Positions 1-8,605 are shown, counted from the stretch's first letter. The stretch: DNA of 64,000 bases from Neobacillus fumarioli NBRC 102428 (GCF_001591485.1 NZ_BCUZ01000003.1:25250-89249), one strand, 5' to 3'. A program made the numbers and translations. The notes: generated by a model not told the origin, from the letters alone.

Positions 1-332
1 TGACCAAAAGCTCTGAACATAGCTTGAGTTTTGTCTGTTAAAGGATTGCCGATGATGACCGCTTTTCCACCGCCAAAGTCGACATCGGCTGCGGCACATT
101 TGTATGTCATGCCCTTCGAAAGTCTTAATACATCTTCCAACGCCTCATCGAATGAAGCATATGGATACATTCTGCAACCGCCCAACGCAGGACCAAGGGT
201 AGTATTATGAATAGCAATAATTGATTTAAGTCCTGTATTGGGATCATTACAAAAAACGATTTGTTCATGTTCATGTATTTTTTCCAAAATAGTTGTTTGT
301 ATAGAAGTAGCTTTTTCCTTTAATGTGTTCAT
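1..332 (-). CDS. pdh: Phenylalanine dehydrogenase, N-terminal part (cut by window edge)
   Basis: Only the first 110 codons lie in the window. NAD-dependent Glu/Leu/Phe/Val dehydrogenases reversibly deaminate an amino acid to its 2-oxo acid; the phenylalanine enzyme yields phenylpyruvate. The translation has the family N-terminal domain with [11 protein letters not shown], the substrate-lysine segment [20 protein letters not shown] and then AVIIGNP. By memory this is closer to Bacillus badius phenylalanine dehydrogenase ([32 protein letters not shown]) than to leucine dehydrogenase. The ATG at 330-332 follows a GGAGG box at good spacing. It is divergent from an Lrp-type gene, its likely regulator. 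The family is certain; the choice of Phe over Leu rests on remembered sequence. Confidence 0.85.
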   Translation of the reverse strand, partial: MNTLKEKATSIQTTILEKIHEHEQIVFCNDPNTGLKSIIAIHNTTLGPALGGCRMYPYASFDEALEDVLRLSKGMTYKCAAADVDFGGGKAVIIGNPLTDKTQAMFRAFG

Positions 333-357
333 CACTAAGCCTCCGCTTCATTATTTT

Positions 358-372
358 AGATAGCGCTTTCAC
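358..372 (-). promoter_or_regulatory. Candidate cre (CcpA) site upstream of pdh
   Basis: Read on the minus strand the site is GTGAAAGCGCTATCT, which fits 13 of 15 positions of the catabolite-responsive consensus WTGNAARCGNWWWCA. It begins 26 bases before the pdh start codon, a position where bound CcpA could block transcription of an amino-acid catabolic gene. No confident sigma-A promoter was identified for pdh. Confidence 0.4.
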
Positions 373-442
373 GATCATCAGCCGTTCATATGCATAGCCA
401 GATGATTTCTTGAATACAAAAAAATAATAACTATAACACTTA

Positions 443-472
443 TTGAACTAGCGTGAAAATTATGTTTATAAT
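443..472 (+). promoter_or_regulatory. Sigma-A promoter for the Lrp-type gene
   Basis: TTGAAC (443-448) and a perfect TATAAT (467-472) are separated by 18 bases. Transcription would start near 479 and leave a leader of about 114 nt before the Lrp-type gene at 593. Confidence 0.65.
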
Positions 473-488
473 AGTATGATAGTAAAAA

Positions 489-503
489 ATGAAAGCGATT
501 TAT
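489..503 (+). promoter_or_regulatory. Second candidate cre site, downstream of the lrp promoter
   Basis: ATGAAAGCGATTTAT matches the cre consensus at 13 of 15 positions but loses the terminal CA. It lies about 10 bases downstream of the predicted start of the Lrp-type transcript, where a bound repressor could act as a roadblock. With the site at 358-372 it gives two cre-like sequences in a 260-base divergent region. Confidence 0.3.
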
Positions 504-592
504 ATACCATATTGCATAATTTTTAAGTTCCAATTATACATTTTGAATAAGTTTCAAATGAAAAAACTTCATTTTTTATAGGAGGTCATTCA

Positions 593-1060
593 ATGGATCA
601 AATTGATATTTGTCTTCTGAAACTCCTTCAAGAGAATGCCCGTATGACCATCAGCGAATTGTCTAAGAGATTATCGCTTAGCCGTCCAAGTGTTACGGAG
701 CGATTAAACAGACTGCAGGAAAAAGGAATTATTGATGGGTTTAGTGCACGGATTTGCCCGAAGAAAATTGGCCGGGATGTGGTCGTTTATATCCAATTAA
801 GTGAAATCAAAATGTGTTCTTATACGGATTTTGAGGAGTGGATTAAAAAAGACCCGGATATAGTGGAGTGTCATCGGTTAACTGGGCCTGTCAGTTACTT
901 GCTAAAAGCTGCCGTTGCCGGTATGGATCATTTAAGCAGCCTGATTGATCGACTGACACCATACGGGAATGTCAATACGTCCATTGTTTTATCATCCCCC
1001 ATTTCGTTTCGCTGTATTACGCCGCATACCAATGAACCTTGCCTAAAGGCTATGGAATAA
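593..1060 (+). CDS. Lrp/AsnC-family transcriptional regulator
   Basis: A 155-residue protein of normal family length. Residues 1-60 form the winged helix-turn-helix (DQIDICLLKLLQENARMT, then LSRPSVTERLNRLQEKGII). The rest is the RAM/ActD ligand-binding and oligomerisation domain. Lrp-family proteins bind DNA as multimers and respond to amino acids. The start is supported by GGAGG 8 bases before ATG. Its divergent pairing with phenylalanine dehydrogenase suggests that it controls aromatic or branched-chain amino acid breakdown. That role is inferred from position; the ligand cannot be read from the sequence. Confidence 0.9.
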   Translation: MDQIDICLLKLLQENARMTISELSKRLSLSRPSVTERLNRLQEKGIIDGFSARICPKKIGRDVVVYIQLSEIKMCSYTDFEEWIKKDPDIVECHRLTGPVSYLLKAAVAGMDHLSSLIDRLTPYGNVNTSIVLSSPISFRCITPHTNEPCLKAME

Positions 1061-1281
1061 GACATGCTACTAATTGGAAAACTCTTGTGCCATTGGAACC
1101 TCACGCTTAGCTTTCGTATAAGTCGTCCGTTACTTATGTTGCCAAGACATTTTATAGTCTAAATTTCTAATAAAATATTCAAAATAATAGAATGGTAGAA
1201 ATGAGACCTATTGTTCTTAAGTGTGTTTTTGCTGGCATAAATGATATGATAGAAAACAGATATTTCTTTGGAGGATTGTTT

Positions 1282-2553
1282 ATGCAGCAAAAACCATTGG
1301 CCTATCGGATGCGTCCGCGTACAATAGAAGAGATCGTCGGTCAAGAGCATCTTGTCGGTGAAGGAAAAATTATTTCCAGAATGGTCAAGGCGTGTCAACT
1401 GACTTCCATGATTCTCTATGGCCCTCCCGGCATTGGCAAAACATCCATCGCCAGTGCGATTGCCGGAAGCACCAAATATGCATTTAGAACCCTTAATGCC
1501 GTCACCCATAATAAGAAGGATATGGAAATTGTCGCCGCTGAAGCGAAAATGTCAGGAAAAGTGATTCTTCTCCTGGATGAGGTCCACCGATTAGATAAAG
1601 CCAAGCAGGATTTTTTATTACCATATCTCGAAAATGGAATGATCGTGTTAATCGGAGCGACAACGAGCAACCCTTATCACGCTATCAATCCCGCTATCCG
1701 CAGCCGCTGTCAAATTTTCGAACTAAAACCATTAACGCCTGAGGAGGTTACGCAAGCTCTAAAACGCGCTTTGAAGGATGAGGAACGGGGTTTAGGAAAG
1801 TTAAAAATTGAGATTTCCCAAGAGGCTTTACTTCACTTTGCACGAGGGGCAGGTGGTGATGTGAGGAGTTCTTTAAACGCCCTGGAGCTGGCGGTATTGT
1901 CAACCGATCCCGATAAAGAAGGAGTTATTCATATTACTTTAGCAGCGGCGGAAGAATGCATGCAAAAGAAAAGTATACCTGCTGACAAGGATGGCGATGC
2001 TCATTATGATGTGATATCAGCCTTCCAAAAATCAATCCGGGGTAGCGATGTAAATGCAGCCCTGCACTATTTGGCGAGGCTCATCGAAGCAGGAGATTTG
2101 CCAAGTATTAGCCGCCGCCTGATTGTCATTGCCTATGAAGACATCGGACTAGCCAACCCTCAGGCAGGACCACGAACATTGGCGGCGATCGAAACAGCGG
2201 AACGGCTTGGCTTTCCGGAAGGACGTATCCCACTCGCAAATGCCGTGATTGAATTATGTCTCTCGCCTAAATCGAATTCCGCCATTACTGCCATCGACGC
2301 GGCTCTCGCCGACATCCAAAAAGGAATCATTGGAGAAGTGCCGGATCACTTGAAAGACGCCCATTATAAAGGAGCCAAAGAGCTTGGGAGGGGAATCGGA
2401 TATTTGTATCCCCACAATTACGAAAACGGCTGGGTACCGCAAGACTATTTGCCAAACAAACTGAAACACAAACAATACTACCAGCCGAAAAAAACCGGGA
2501 AATTCGAGCAGGCACTCGCAGCCGTATATGAGAAACTAACACGGAAACATTAA
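1282..2553 (+). CDS. rarA: Replication-associated recombination protein A (RarA/MgsA AAA+ ATPase)
   Basis: A 423-residue AAA+ ATPase of the RarA/MgsA/WRNIP1 family, related to clamp loaders, which acts at stalled replication forks. Walker A is GPPGIGKT near residues 47-54; Walker B is LLLDEVHR near 95-102. The C-terminal part carries the family tetramerisation domain (IAYEDIGLANPQ, ending with NYENGWVPQDYLP). A frame open from 1192 would add 30 residues, but only the ATG at 1282 has a ribosome binding site (TTTGGAGGA) and starts with the family sequence MQQKPLAYRMRP. Its neighbours follow the Bacillus order, except that a permease gene separates it from tcdA. Confidence 0.95.
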   Translation: MQQKPLAYRMRPRTIEEIVGQEHLVGEGKIISRMVKACQLTSMILYGPPGIGKTSIASAIAGSTKYAFRTLNAVTHNKKDMEIVAAEAKMSGKVILLLDEVHRLDKAKQDFLLPYLENGMIVLIGATTSNPYHAINPAIRSRCQIFELKPLTPEEVTQALKRALKDEERGLGKLKIEISQEALLHFARGAGGDVRSSLNALELAVLSTDPDKEGVIHITLAAAEECMQKKSIPADKDGDAHYDVISAFQKSIRGSDVNAALHYLARLIEAGDLPSISRRLIVIAYEDIGLANPQAGPRTLAAIETAERLGFPEGRIPLANAVIELCLSPKSNSAITAIDAALADIQKGIIGEVPDHLKDAHYKGAKELGRGIGYLYPHNYENGWVPQDYLPNKLKHKQYYQPKKTGKFEQALAAVYEKLTRKH

Positions 2554-2555
2554 AA

Positions 2556-2604
2556 AACGGTGTCAGGCACCATGTGAAAAATTCACATGGTGCCTGACAC
2601 CGTT
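2556..2604. repeat. 49-nt perfect palindrome, bidirectional terminator-like
   Basis: A perfect 23-bp inverted repeat with a 3-base loop (centre 2580) lies between the convergent rarA and permease genes. It carries GGTGTCAGGCACC on both arms. It starts three bases after the rarA stop codon and ends five bases before the permease stop codon, and A/T runs flank it, so it can end transcription in both directions. Similar TGTCAGGCACC palindromes are, from memory, scattered through many Bacillaceae genomes, so it is probably a dispersed element used as a terminator. Confidence 0.85.
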
Positions 2605-2609
2605 AAGTT

Positions 2610-3560
2610 TTATGCCGCAACATCCCGTTTCTTGAAAACAATGTAAGAAAGAGTTTGAAAAGTAACAAAATATATGACAAGCATGGCAATAGAAAACGGC
2701 AGTGTCATTCCATCAACAAGTGGTGTTCCTTCGATATACTGCTTTAAATCCGTATTGGCAAACAAACTATATTTTGCCCAGGAATATTTTAAAGCGAGCA
2801 ACGCTGTGAACTGATCTCCGGTGAATAGTAAGAACAGCGAGAGTCCAATCGCCAGTGAGCTATTCCGGAAAACGGTTGAAATCATGAACGCCATTGTTAC
2901 CAACATAATCATTTTAATCGAGTTCAACCCATAATAGATAAGGAGATGAACGACAATATTTTGCTCGGTAACCTTGCCATTATAATAATCTAAGTATGGA
3001 ACAGTCCTTTCCGGCGGTCCAAAAAGGATCATTCCCAAGACAGTTGAACAAACAAACAGCACCGCCAGCATAAAGAAGGCACATAATAAAACTGTTAAAT
3101 ATTTTGATGTCAGGATCTTTGTCCGGCTGATCGGCCGAATCAAAAGCAGCTTAACGGTCCCCCAATTAAATTCACTGGCAACAATTCCAGCCGCAATAAT
3201 GATCGTGAATAATCCTGTTAATATAATTAATTCCGATGCATCTTTTACAAATGACCAAACATGGTATTTCGTTTCTTTAGGTGGTAAATTGTGTTGAATT
3301 CGATAGTTATTAATGGCCATTTCTTTTTTAAAAAATTGTTTTTCTACTTTGGAATGACTTTGCTGCAATTGCCTATTTAACGCGTCATTTTCTTCCTTCA
3401 GTGTTTCTGTCCAATTTTTCTCAACCGTTATCGTTCCGCTTGTCTGATATTTTGTAAAAATGCCAAGCACCGTCACCCCTATAACTAGGATGGTAATCAT
3501 TACATACGTTCCCGGGCGTTTGAAAATTTTTATCCATTCATTTTTGATTAAGTTAACCAT
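2610..3560 (-). CDS. ABC-2 type transporter permease (orphan)
   Basis: A 316-residue membrane protein with the ABC-2 exporter permease pattern. After the cytoplasmic start (NLIKNEWIKIFKRPGTYVM) comes one transmembrane helix, a charged extracytoplasmic loop rich in K/E/Q (about residues 40-105), then five more helices. Between them lie the conserved EFNWGTVKLLLIRPISRTKIL segment and the C-terminal FQTLSYIVFKKRDVAA. Such permeases normally pair with an ATPase gene in the same operon, but none lies on either side. It may be a degraded or transplanted transporter half, or use an ATPase encoded elsewhere. Substrate unknown. Confidence 0.8.
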   Translation of the reverse strand: MVNLIKNEWIKIFKRPGTYVMITILVIGVTVLGIFTKYQTSGTITVEKNWTETLKEENDALNRQLQQSHSKVEKQFFKKEMAINNYRIQHNLPPKETKYHVWSFVKDASELIILTGLFTIIIAAGIVASEFNWGTVKLLLIRPISRTKILTSKYLTVLLCAFFMLAVLFVCSTVLGMILFGPPERTVPYLDYYNGKVTEQNIVVHLLIYYGLNSIKMIMLVTMAFMISTVFRNSSLAIGLSLFLLFTGDQFTALLALKYSWAKYSLFANTDLKQYIEGTPLVDGMTLPFSIAMLVIYFVTFQTLSYIVFKKRDVAA

Positions 3561-3707
3561 GTGCTGCCCCCCTTTGAATATTCAGACATAATGATATAAT
3601 TTAAGTGCTACAACTTTCGCCATTGATGCAAAAAAAGGTTTTCATTCCCCTTTCATCTTACGGGCAATAAAATCTTAATTACCAGAGTGATTTTATCTCT
3701 CCTAATG

Positions 3708-3739
3708 TAATAAAACCCCATCCAAGTATAGATGAGGTC
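3708..3739 (-). terminator. Rho-independent terminator after tcdA
   Basis: On the minus strand ACCTCATC pairs with GATGGGGT (one G-U pair) around an 8-base loop and is followed by TTTTATT. It begins ten bases past the tcdA stop codon and separates tcdA from the permease gene. Confidence 0.75.
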
Positions 3740-3748
3740 TTATCCTAA

Positions 3749-4516
3749 CTAGTTTTCATCCTTCACACGAGTAATCTTAATATCCTTCAACAATTCCCGA
3801 ACAACATAGCTTGCCATGATTAGGCCGCATGTTGATGGGACGAATGCATTGGATGAAGGCGGCATTTTTGCTTTTCGAATCTCAGCCTGTTCATTACCAA
3901 CTACTTTGCGGACATCCTCGCGAATCACAATCGGGCTTTCATCAGAAAAGACGACCGGAATACCTTTTCTAATTCCATCTTTTCGAAGTTTAGCTCGGAT
4001 GACCTTTGCAATCGGGTCTGTATGTGTTTTTGAAATATCGGCGATTTGGAAGCGGGTCGGGTCCATTTTATTGGCCGCTCCCATACTTGAAATAATCGGG
4101 ATATTTCTTTTCAAACATTCTTTCATCAAATGAACTTTATAAATAATCGTATCAGAGGCGTCAACAAAGAAATCGATTTTGTGGCTGAAAATTTCTTCAT
4201 AGGTTTCTTCCGTGTAAAACATTTTAAGCGGAATTACTTCACAATCGGGATTAATATCTTTAATCCGCGCTGCCATAATATCGACTTTTGGCTGGCCAAT
4301 AGTTGAGAGCAGTGCAACAAGTTGCCGATTCACATTGGTAATATCAACATCGTCTTTATCAATCAAGATCAACCGTCCGACTCCAGAGCGGGCAAGAGCT
4401 TCCGCAGCAAATGAGCCGACACCGCCAATCCCTAAAACAGCGACCGTGCTGTTTTTCATGATATCAAGACCTTCTTTCCCTATTGCAAGCTCATTACGAG
4501 AAAATTGATGCAGCAT
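3749..4516 (-). CDS. tcdA: tRNA threonylcarbamoyladenosine dehydratase TcdA (E1-like)
   Basis: A 255-residue ThiF/MoeB/HesA-fold enzyme. TcdA uses ATP to convert t6A at position 37 of ANN-decoding tRNAs to the cyclic form ct6A. Seen here: the nucleotide-binding GIGGVGS loop at residues 29-35, then RSGVGRLILIDKDDVD and NRQ. The start was moved to the ATG at 4514-4516: it follows GGAGG and begins MLHQFSRNEL, while the longer frame up to 4543 lacks a binding site and would run through that Shine-Dalgarno sequence. The 6S RNA gene lies just upstream, as in B. subtilis (yrvM). Confidence 0.92.
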   Translation of the reverse strand: MLHQFSRNELAIGKEGLDIMKNSTVAVLGIGGVGSFAAEALARSGVGRLILIDKDDVDITNVNRQLVALLSTIGQPKVDIMAARIKDINPDCEVIPLKMFYTEETYEEIFSHKIDFFVDASDTIIYKVHLMKECLKRNIPIISSMGAANKMDPTRFQIADISKTHTDPIAKVIRAKLRKDGIRKGIPVVFSDESPIVIREDVRKVVGNEQAEIRKAKMPPSSNAFVPSTCGLIMASYVVRELLKDIKITRVKDEN

Positions 4517-4600
4517 TGATGTTCCTCCAAATTTAAATTTCACATAGTACTATCATATCACGTTAAAAAATATATCATACTTTGACCTTTAATATATAAG

Positions 4601-4620
4601 AAAAACCCCCAACCAGGGGG
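4601..4620 (-). terminator. Terminator downstream of the 6S RNA gene
   Basis: On the minus strand CCCCC-TGGTT-GGGGG is followed by TTTTTC. It lies about 15 bases beyond the 3' end of the 6S RNA and would stop transcripts that pass it before tcdA. Confidence 0.75.
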
Positions 4621-4632
4621 CAATGAATGCAA

Positions 4633-4845
4633 AAATATAGAGAGTCCCAATGATGCCGTCGCTTTTTAATCCCTTGTTTTGATCCCGCATTCAGCAGGTG
4701 GGTGTCCTATTTCGGATGTTGTAAGTCCCCGGGCTCGTCAAAGAGCAGGGCATTTACGCAATCAGAAAACTCCGGACTCCCGAGTAAATAATGTTCGGTC
4801 AAAACTTAAGGTGATTCAACGTACATCTCAGGACTCTCTTTAACT
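4633..4845 (-). ncRNA. ssrS: 6S RNA (6S-1/BsrA type)
   Basis: 6S RNA binds housekeeping RNA polymerase as an open-promoter mimic. The 5' end AGAGAGTCC pairs with the 3' end GGACTCTCT to close the long rod. Between them are strings I recall from B. subtilis 6S-1: CCTAAGTTTTGACCGAACAT-like, AGTCCGGAGTTTTCTGAT, GCGTAAATGCCCTGCTCTTT, CTTACAACATCCGAAATAGG, ACACCCACCTGCTGAATGCGG and AAAAGCGACGGCATCATTGG. The location between aspS and tcdA is also the B. subtilis bsrA position. Both ends are estimates to within a few bases, set from the closing stem, the promoter and the trailing T run. Confidence 0.93.
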
Positions 4846-4852
4846 TACGTTC

Positions 4853-4881
4853 ATCATAGCATATTTGGAAAACGGCTTCAA
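4853..4881 (-). promoter_or_regulatory. Sigma-A promoter of 6S RNA
   Basis: TTGAAG (4876-4881) and TATGAT (4853-4858) are separated by exactly 17 bases, and a TG dinucleotide one base before the -10 makes it extended. Initiation would fall about 7 bases downstream, at the 5' end of the 6S rod. Confidence 0.75.
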
Positions 4882-4901
4882 GGTGAAAGGACTATTTTCT
4901 A

Positions 4902-6671
4902 TTATTTCGTAACCTTTAATGACAAATGCAATTCTTCCAATTGAGCATCCGAAACTTCACCTGGTGCATCCGTTAACAGACAGCTAGCACTTGCTGTTTT
5001 TGGAAAAGCAATCGTATCTCTCAGGTTAGAACTTCCGGCTAAAAGCATGACTAAACGGTCAAGGCCGATGGCGATACCGCCATGTGGCGGTGTGCCATAT
5101 TCAAATGCATTCATCAGAAATCCAAATTGCTCCCTAGCCTGTTCTGGTGTGAATCCAAGAACGTTGAACATTTTCTCTTGAATATTACGTTCGAATATCC
5201 TTAAGGAGCCGCCGCCAAGCTCATACCCATTCAACACGATGTCATAGGCTTGGGCCCGTACTTTTGACGGATCCGAATCGAGCAGCGGTAAATCTTCCCG
5301 AACCGGCATTGTAAATGGATGATGGGCAGCATAATAACGACCTTCTTCTTCATCGTATTCAAGGAGCGGCCAGTCTGTAATCCATAAGAAATGGAATAAG
5401 CTTTGGTCAATCAAATTCAATTCTTTACCAAGTTTAAGCCTAAGAGCTCCTAAGGAATCGGCAACAACACTCTTCTTGTCAGCGACAAACAGCAACAAGT
5501 CCCCTTCTGTCGCTTCAAGGGTTGCTTTTATTGCTGCGCCTTCCTCTTCTGAGAAGAATTTCGCGATCGGGCCTTTTAAGCCGTCTGTCTCCACTTTTAA
5601 CCATGCAAGACCTTTAGCGCCGTATCGTGCAGCAAACTCACCCAGAGCATCAATATCCTTGCGGGAGTACTTATCCGCACTGCCTTTCACATTAATGGCT
5701 TTTACTTGGCCTCCGTTTGCAACTGCACTTGAAAAAACCTTAAAGCCTGAATCTTTTACAATTTCGGAAACATCGACGAGTTCCAGTCCGAAGCGGGTAT
5801 CCGGCTTATCTGAACCGAAGCGGCTTATAGCTTCATCATAGCTCATCCGCGGGAACGGAGTGGTAATTTCTAATCCTTTTACATCCTTCATCAATTTGGA
5901 CATCATTCTTTCGAGCATGTCCATGATGTCCTCTTGACTTAGGAAACTAGTTTCAATATCAACTTGTGTAAATTCCGGCTGCCGGTCAGCCCGTAAGTCT
6001 TCATCGCGGAAGCAGCGGGCAATTTGATAGTAGCGTTCAATACCTCCCACCATTAAAAGCTGCTTGAACAGCTGCGGTGATTGCGGCAGTGCATAAAATT
6101 CACCCGGATGTACACGGCTTGGGACTAAATAGTCACGGGCACCTTCTGGGGTACTTTTCGTTAAAATTGGTGTCTCGATATCGATAAATCCTTCTGAATC
6201 AAGGAAATTTCGAATGGTTTGCGTCACTTGATGGCGCATTTTTAATGTTTCAAACATAACCGGGCGGCGAAAATCTAAATAACGGTATTTTAACCTTACA
6301 TCCTCCGATGCATCTGTTTTATCGGAAATTGTAAACGGTGGTGTTTTCGCCTCATTAATGATCGTTACGGTTTCAGCTTGGACTTCTATTTTTCCAGTTT
6401 TTATGTTCTGATTAATGGTTTCCGGATCACGGGCAACAACGGTCCCGACAACATCTAATACATATTCATTGCGGATTTTCTCCGCCGTTTGTAATGCTTC
6501 CTGCGATACTTCCGGATTAAAAACAACTTGAATAATTCCGGAGCGGTCGCGGAGATCGATAAAAATTAATCCTCCCAAGTCACGCCGCCGCTGTACCCAG
6601 CCTTTTAATGTCACCTTTTCCCCTATTGCCCTTTCTGGTACATCTCCACAAAAATATGATCTGCCAAACAT
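4902..6671 (-). CDS. aspS: Aspartyl-tRNA synthetase
   Basis: A 589-residue class II synthetase that charges tRNA-Asp. An N-terminal OB-fold anticodon-binding domain covers about residues 1-105 ([20 protein letters not shown]). Class II motif 2 is [16 protein letters not shown], motif 3 is [15 protein letters not shown], and the bacterial GAD insertion lies at about 290-400. The length is that of bacterial AspRS. The start has AAAGGAGG at good spacing. It lies 12 bases after hisS and is therefore in the T-box-controlled hisS-aspS operon. Confidence 0.98.
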   Translation of the reverse strand: MFGRSYFCGDVPERAIGEKVTLKGWVQRRRDLGGLIFIDLRDRSGIIQVVFNPEVSQEALQTAEKIRNEYVLDVVGTVVARDPETINQNIKTGKIEVQAETVTIINEAKTPPFTISDKTDASEDVRLKYRYLDFRRPVMFETLKMRHQVTQTIRNFLDSEGFIDIETPILTKSTPEGARDYLVPSRVHPGEFYALPQSPQLFKQLLMVGGIERYYQIARCFRDEDLRADRQPEFTQVDIETSFLSQEDIMDMLERMMSKLMKDVKGLEITTPFPRMSYDEAISRFGSDKPDTRFGLELVDVSEIVKDSGFKVFSSAVANGGQVKAINVKGSADKYSRKDIDALGEFAARYGAKGLAWLKVETDGLKGPIAKFFSEEEGAAIKATLEATEGDLLLFVADKKSVVADSLGALRLKLGKELNLIDQSLFHFLWITDWPLLEYDEEEGRYYAAHHPFTMPVREDLPLLDSDPSKVRAQAYDIVLNGYELGGGSLRIFERNIQEKMFNVLGFTPEQAREQFGFLMNAFEYGTPPHGGIAIGLDRLVMLLAGSSNLRDTIAFPKTASASCLLTDAPGEVSDAQLEELHLSLKVTK

Positions 6672-6683
6672 GTTTATCCTCCT

Positions 6684-7955
6684 TTAACCATGAAGCTTAA
6701 GGAATTGCTCAACAAAAGCATCCAAAGCCAGTTCTGTTTGTTCTCCTGTCGCCATATTTTTCACACTAATTTTGTTGTTTTTTAACTCTTCTTCACCTAA
6801 AGTGGCAACATACTTCGCTTTCAAGCGGTCAGCTGCCTTAAATTGTGCTTTTATTTTGCGGTCTAAGTAATCTCGTTCTGCAGAAAAACCAGCCAGACGA
6901 AGCTGCTGCAGCAGTCCAACCGTATAATCTTTTGCCTCTTGGCCAATTGCTGCCAGATAACAGTCAATGCCTTCCCCAACATTTGGCTCAATTCCTTCTG
7001 CTTTCAATGCAGCGATAAACCGCTCGATACTGAGTGCAAAACCTATTCCGGCTGTATTCGGCCCGCCGATTTCCTCTACTAAGCCGTTATAGCGGCCGCC
7101 GCCGCAAAGGGTAGAAATCGCGCCAAAGCCCTCAACATCACTCATGATTTCAAACGTTGTATGATTATAGTAATCTAAACCTCTTACTAATTTGGCATCC
7201 ACTTCAAATGGGATATCAAGCTGTGTTAAATACTGTTTGACCTTCTCAAAATAGGCTTTCGATTCATCATTAAGATAATCCAGGATGGATGGAGCTGTTT
7301 TCATTAATTCGTGGTCACGGTCTTGTTTGCAATCCAGAATTCTCAGCGGATTCTTCTCAAGCCGTGTTTGGCAATCGTGGCAAAACTCCCCGATTCGTGG
7401 CTTGAAGTGATTCACTAATGCCTCACGATGGGCTTTGCGGCTTTCTTGATCCCCAAGACTATTTATGATGAGTTTCAGCTTTTTTAAGCCCATTTCTTTA
7501 TAAAGATTCATGGCAAGAGAAATCACTTCGGCGTCAATAGCTGGATCGGTTGAGCCAAGCGCCTCGATACCAAATTGAACAAACTGGCGGAAACGGCCTG
7601 CCTGCGGACGTTCATATCGGAACATCGGCCCCATATAATAAAGCTTCACAGGCTGTTGAGCTTGCCCAAACATTTTCTTCTCGACAAATGCTCTCACGAC
7701 CGGAGCCGTTCCTTCCGGCCTTAGTGTAATACTTCGCCCTCCGCGGTCTTCGAATGTATACATTTCCTTTTGAACGATATCGGTAGTATCGCCGACACCT
7801 CTTAAAAAAAGCTCGGTATGTTCAAAAATCGGCGTGCGAATTTCTTGATATTGATAATTTCGGCAAAGCTCTCTTGCTTTTGTTTCAATTTGCTGCCACA
7901 GTTCAACTTCTTCAGGCAATATGTCCTGAGTCCCTCTTGGGATGCTGATTGACAT
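6684..7955 (-). CDS. hisS: Histidyl-tRNA synthetase
   Basis: A 423-residue class II synthetase that charges tRNA-His. Motif 1 region [11 protein letters not shown]; motif 2 [14 protein letters not shown]; histidine-specific boxes [15 protein letters not shown] and GGGRYNGL; C-terminal anticodon-binding domain with [24 protein letters not shown] precedes the ATG. Transcription begins at the promoter at 8302-8330 and passes through a T-box leader, so expression should rise when uncharged tRNA-His accumulates. Confidence 0.98.
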   Translation of the reverse strand: MSISIPRGTQDILPEEVELWQQIETKARELCRNYQYQEIRTPIFEHTELFLRGVGDTTDIVQKEMYTFEDRGGRSITLRPEGTAPVVRAFVEKKMFGQAQQPVKLYYMGPMFRYERPQAGRFRQFVQFGIEALGSTDPAIDAEVISLAMNLYKEMGLKKLKLIINSLGDQESRKAHREALVNHFKPRIGEFCHDCQTRLEKNPLRILDCKQDRDHELMKTAPSILDYLNDESKAYFEKVKQYLTQLDIPFEVDAKLVRGLDYYNHTTFEIMSDVEGFGAISTLCGGGRYNGLVEEIGGPNTAGIGFALSIERFIAALKAEGIEPNVGEGIDCYLAAIGQEAKDYTVGLLQQLRLAGFSAERDYLDRKIKAQFKAADRLKAKYVATLGEEELKNNKISVKNMATGEQTELALDAFVEQFLKLHG

Positions 7956-8012
7956 AGCGAAAACCTCCTCTTAAAATGACTTAATCATTATGTATGGATT
8001 TCCATTTCCAAA

Positions 8013-8054
8013 TAAAAAAACTTCCACCCCCTGTATAAAAACAAGGGACGGAAG
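8013..8054 (-). terminator. Leader terminator of the hisS T-box
   Basis: On the minus strand CTTCC-GTCCCTTG pairs with the TACAGGGGG-TGGAAG arm and is followed by a run of seven T. Formation of the alternative antiterminator with the T-box sequence at 8061-8075 would abolish it. Confidence 0.85.
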
Positions 8055-8297
8055 TTTAATCCGCGGTGCCACCCTAGTTGAAGTGCATGAAATTCATGCC
8101 TTCCTCTCAAACAGTTAACGCCTGTAACGTTCATCTCCTAGTAGAGCATCATGCTTTTTCAGAGCGAAACCTACGGAGTGTTCATTCATTAAGATTCATG
8201 CAGAAATGCTTTCAGCCCTGGGCATTTCCTCTCTGTTCATGGAATGGCTTAATTACTATTCTCCATCATCGGTTATGTCGAAATTTCAATTATATTT
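8018..8297 (-). promoter_or_regulatory. T-box riboswitch upstream of hisS-aspS, candidate His (CAC) specifier
   Basis: The T-box sequence AGGGTGGCACCGCGG lies at 8061-8075 (minus strand), directly before the leader terminator. Stem I can be drawn: GGAG/CTCC closes an internal loop with AGTA on the 5' side, followed by ATTAAG/CTTAAT pairing. On the 3' side of that loop GAA (8181-8183) is followed by CAC (8178-8180), a histidine codon in the usual specifier position. No GAC codon overlaps it, so Asp sensing is not supported. The leader is about 280 nt, a normal size. The T-box itself is certain; the specifier comes from hand folding. Confidence 0.92.
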
Positions 8298-8301
8298 ATT
8301 T

Positions 8302-8330
8302 ATCTTACGGACCATTGCAGATTATGTCAA
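8302..8330 (-). promoter_or_regulatory. Sigma-A promoter of the hisS T-box leader
   Basis: A perfect TTGACA (8325-8330), a 17-base spacer and TAAGAT (8302-8307) sit just before the T-box leader. The promoter begins only eight bases after the stop codon of the small gene at 8338-8514. Confidence 0.85.
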
Positions 8331-8337
8331 GTACGAT

Positions 8338-8514
8338 TTAGGTTCTTTCTAAATATTTTTTTAACTTTCTGACATCCCGTGATGTTAATCCGAATTCCGA
8401 TGCAAGCTCAAACGGAGCGTCATGTTGTTCTTTTTGAAAAACATCATGGAAATCCGCACCAAACATACGGCCTTCCAATGATTGAATCATTATTCCTTTT
8501 TCACTTGATCTCAA
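8338..8514 (-). CDS. Small HTH-like protein, 58 codons (possible YrzK-type)
   Basis: A short frame between dtd and the hisS promoter: TTG start at 8512-8514 behind AGGGGTGA (6 bases spacing), TAA stop at 8338-8340. The product contains SLEGRMFGADFHDVFQKEQH, then APFELASEFGLTSRDVRKLK and KYLERT. The second half looks like a single helix-turn-helix of the sigma-factor region 4 type (LASEFGLTSRDVRKLKKYL). I recall similar tiny proteins, sometimes labelled RNA polymerase sigma-70-like, near hisS or dtd in other bacilli, but cannot verify this. An ATG at codon 9 is an alternative start. No function is assigned. Confidence 0.65.
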   Translation of the reverse strand: MRSSEKGIMIQSLEGRMFGADFHDVFQKEQHDAPFELASEFGLTSRDVRKLKKYLERT

Positions 8515-8605
8515 GCCTATTCACCCCTGATTTTTCATTCGTAAACATTATTATTTCCAAACAATGTATAAAAATATCAGGGGAAATTTCCTTTTTGAGA
8601 ATAAA

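Noticed and set aside
1192..1281. N-terminal extension of RarA to an ATG at 1192
   Set aside because: No binding site, non-family residues, and it covers the likely leader; the ATG at 1282 has a strong GGAGG site.
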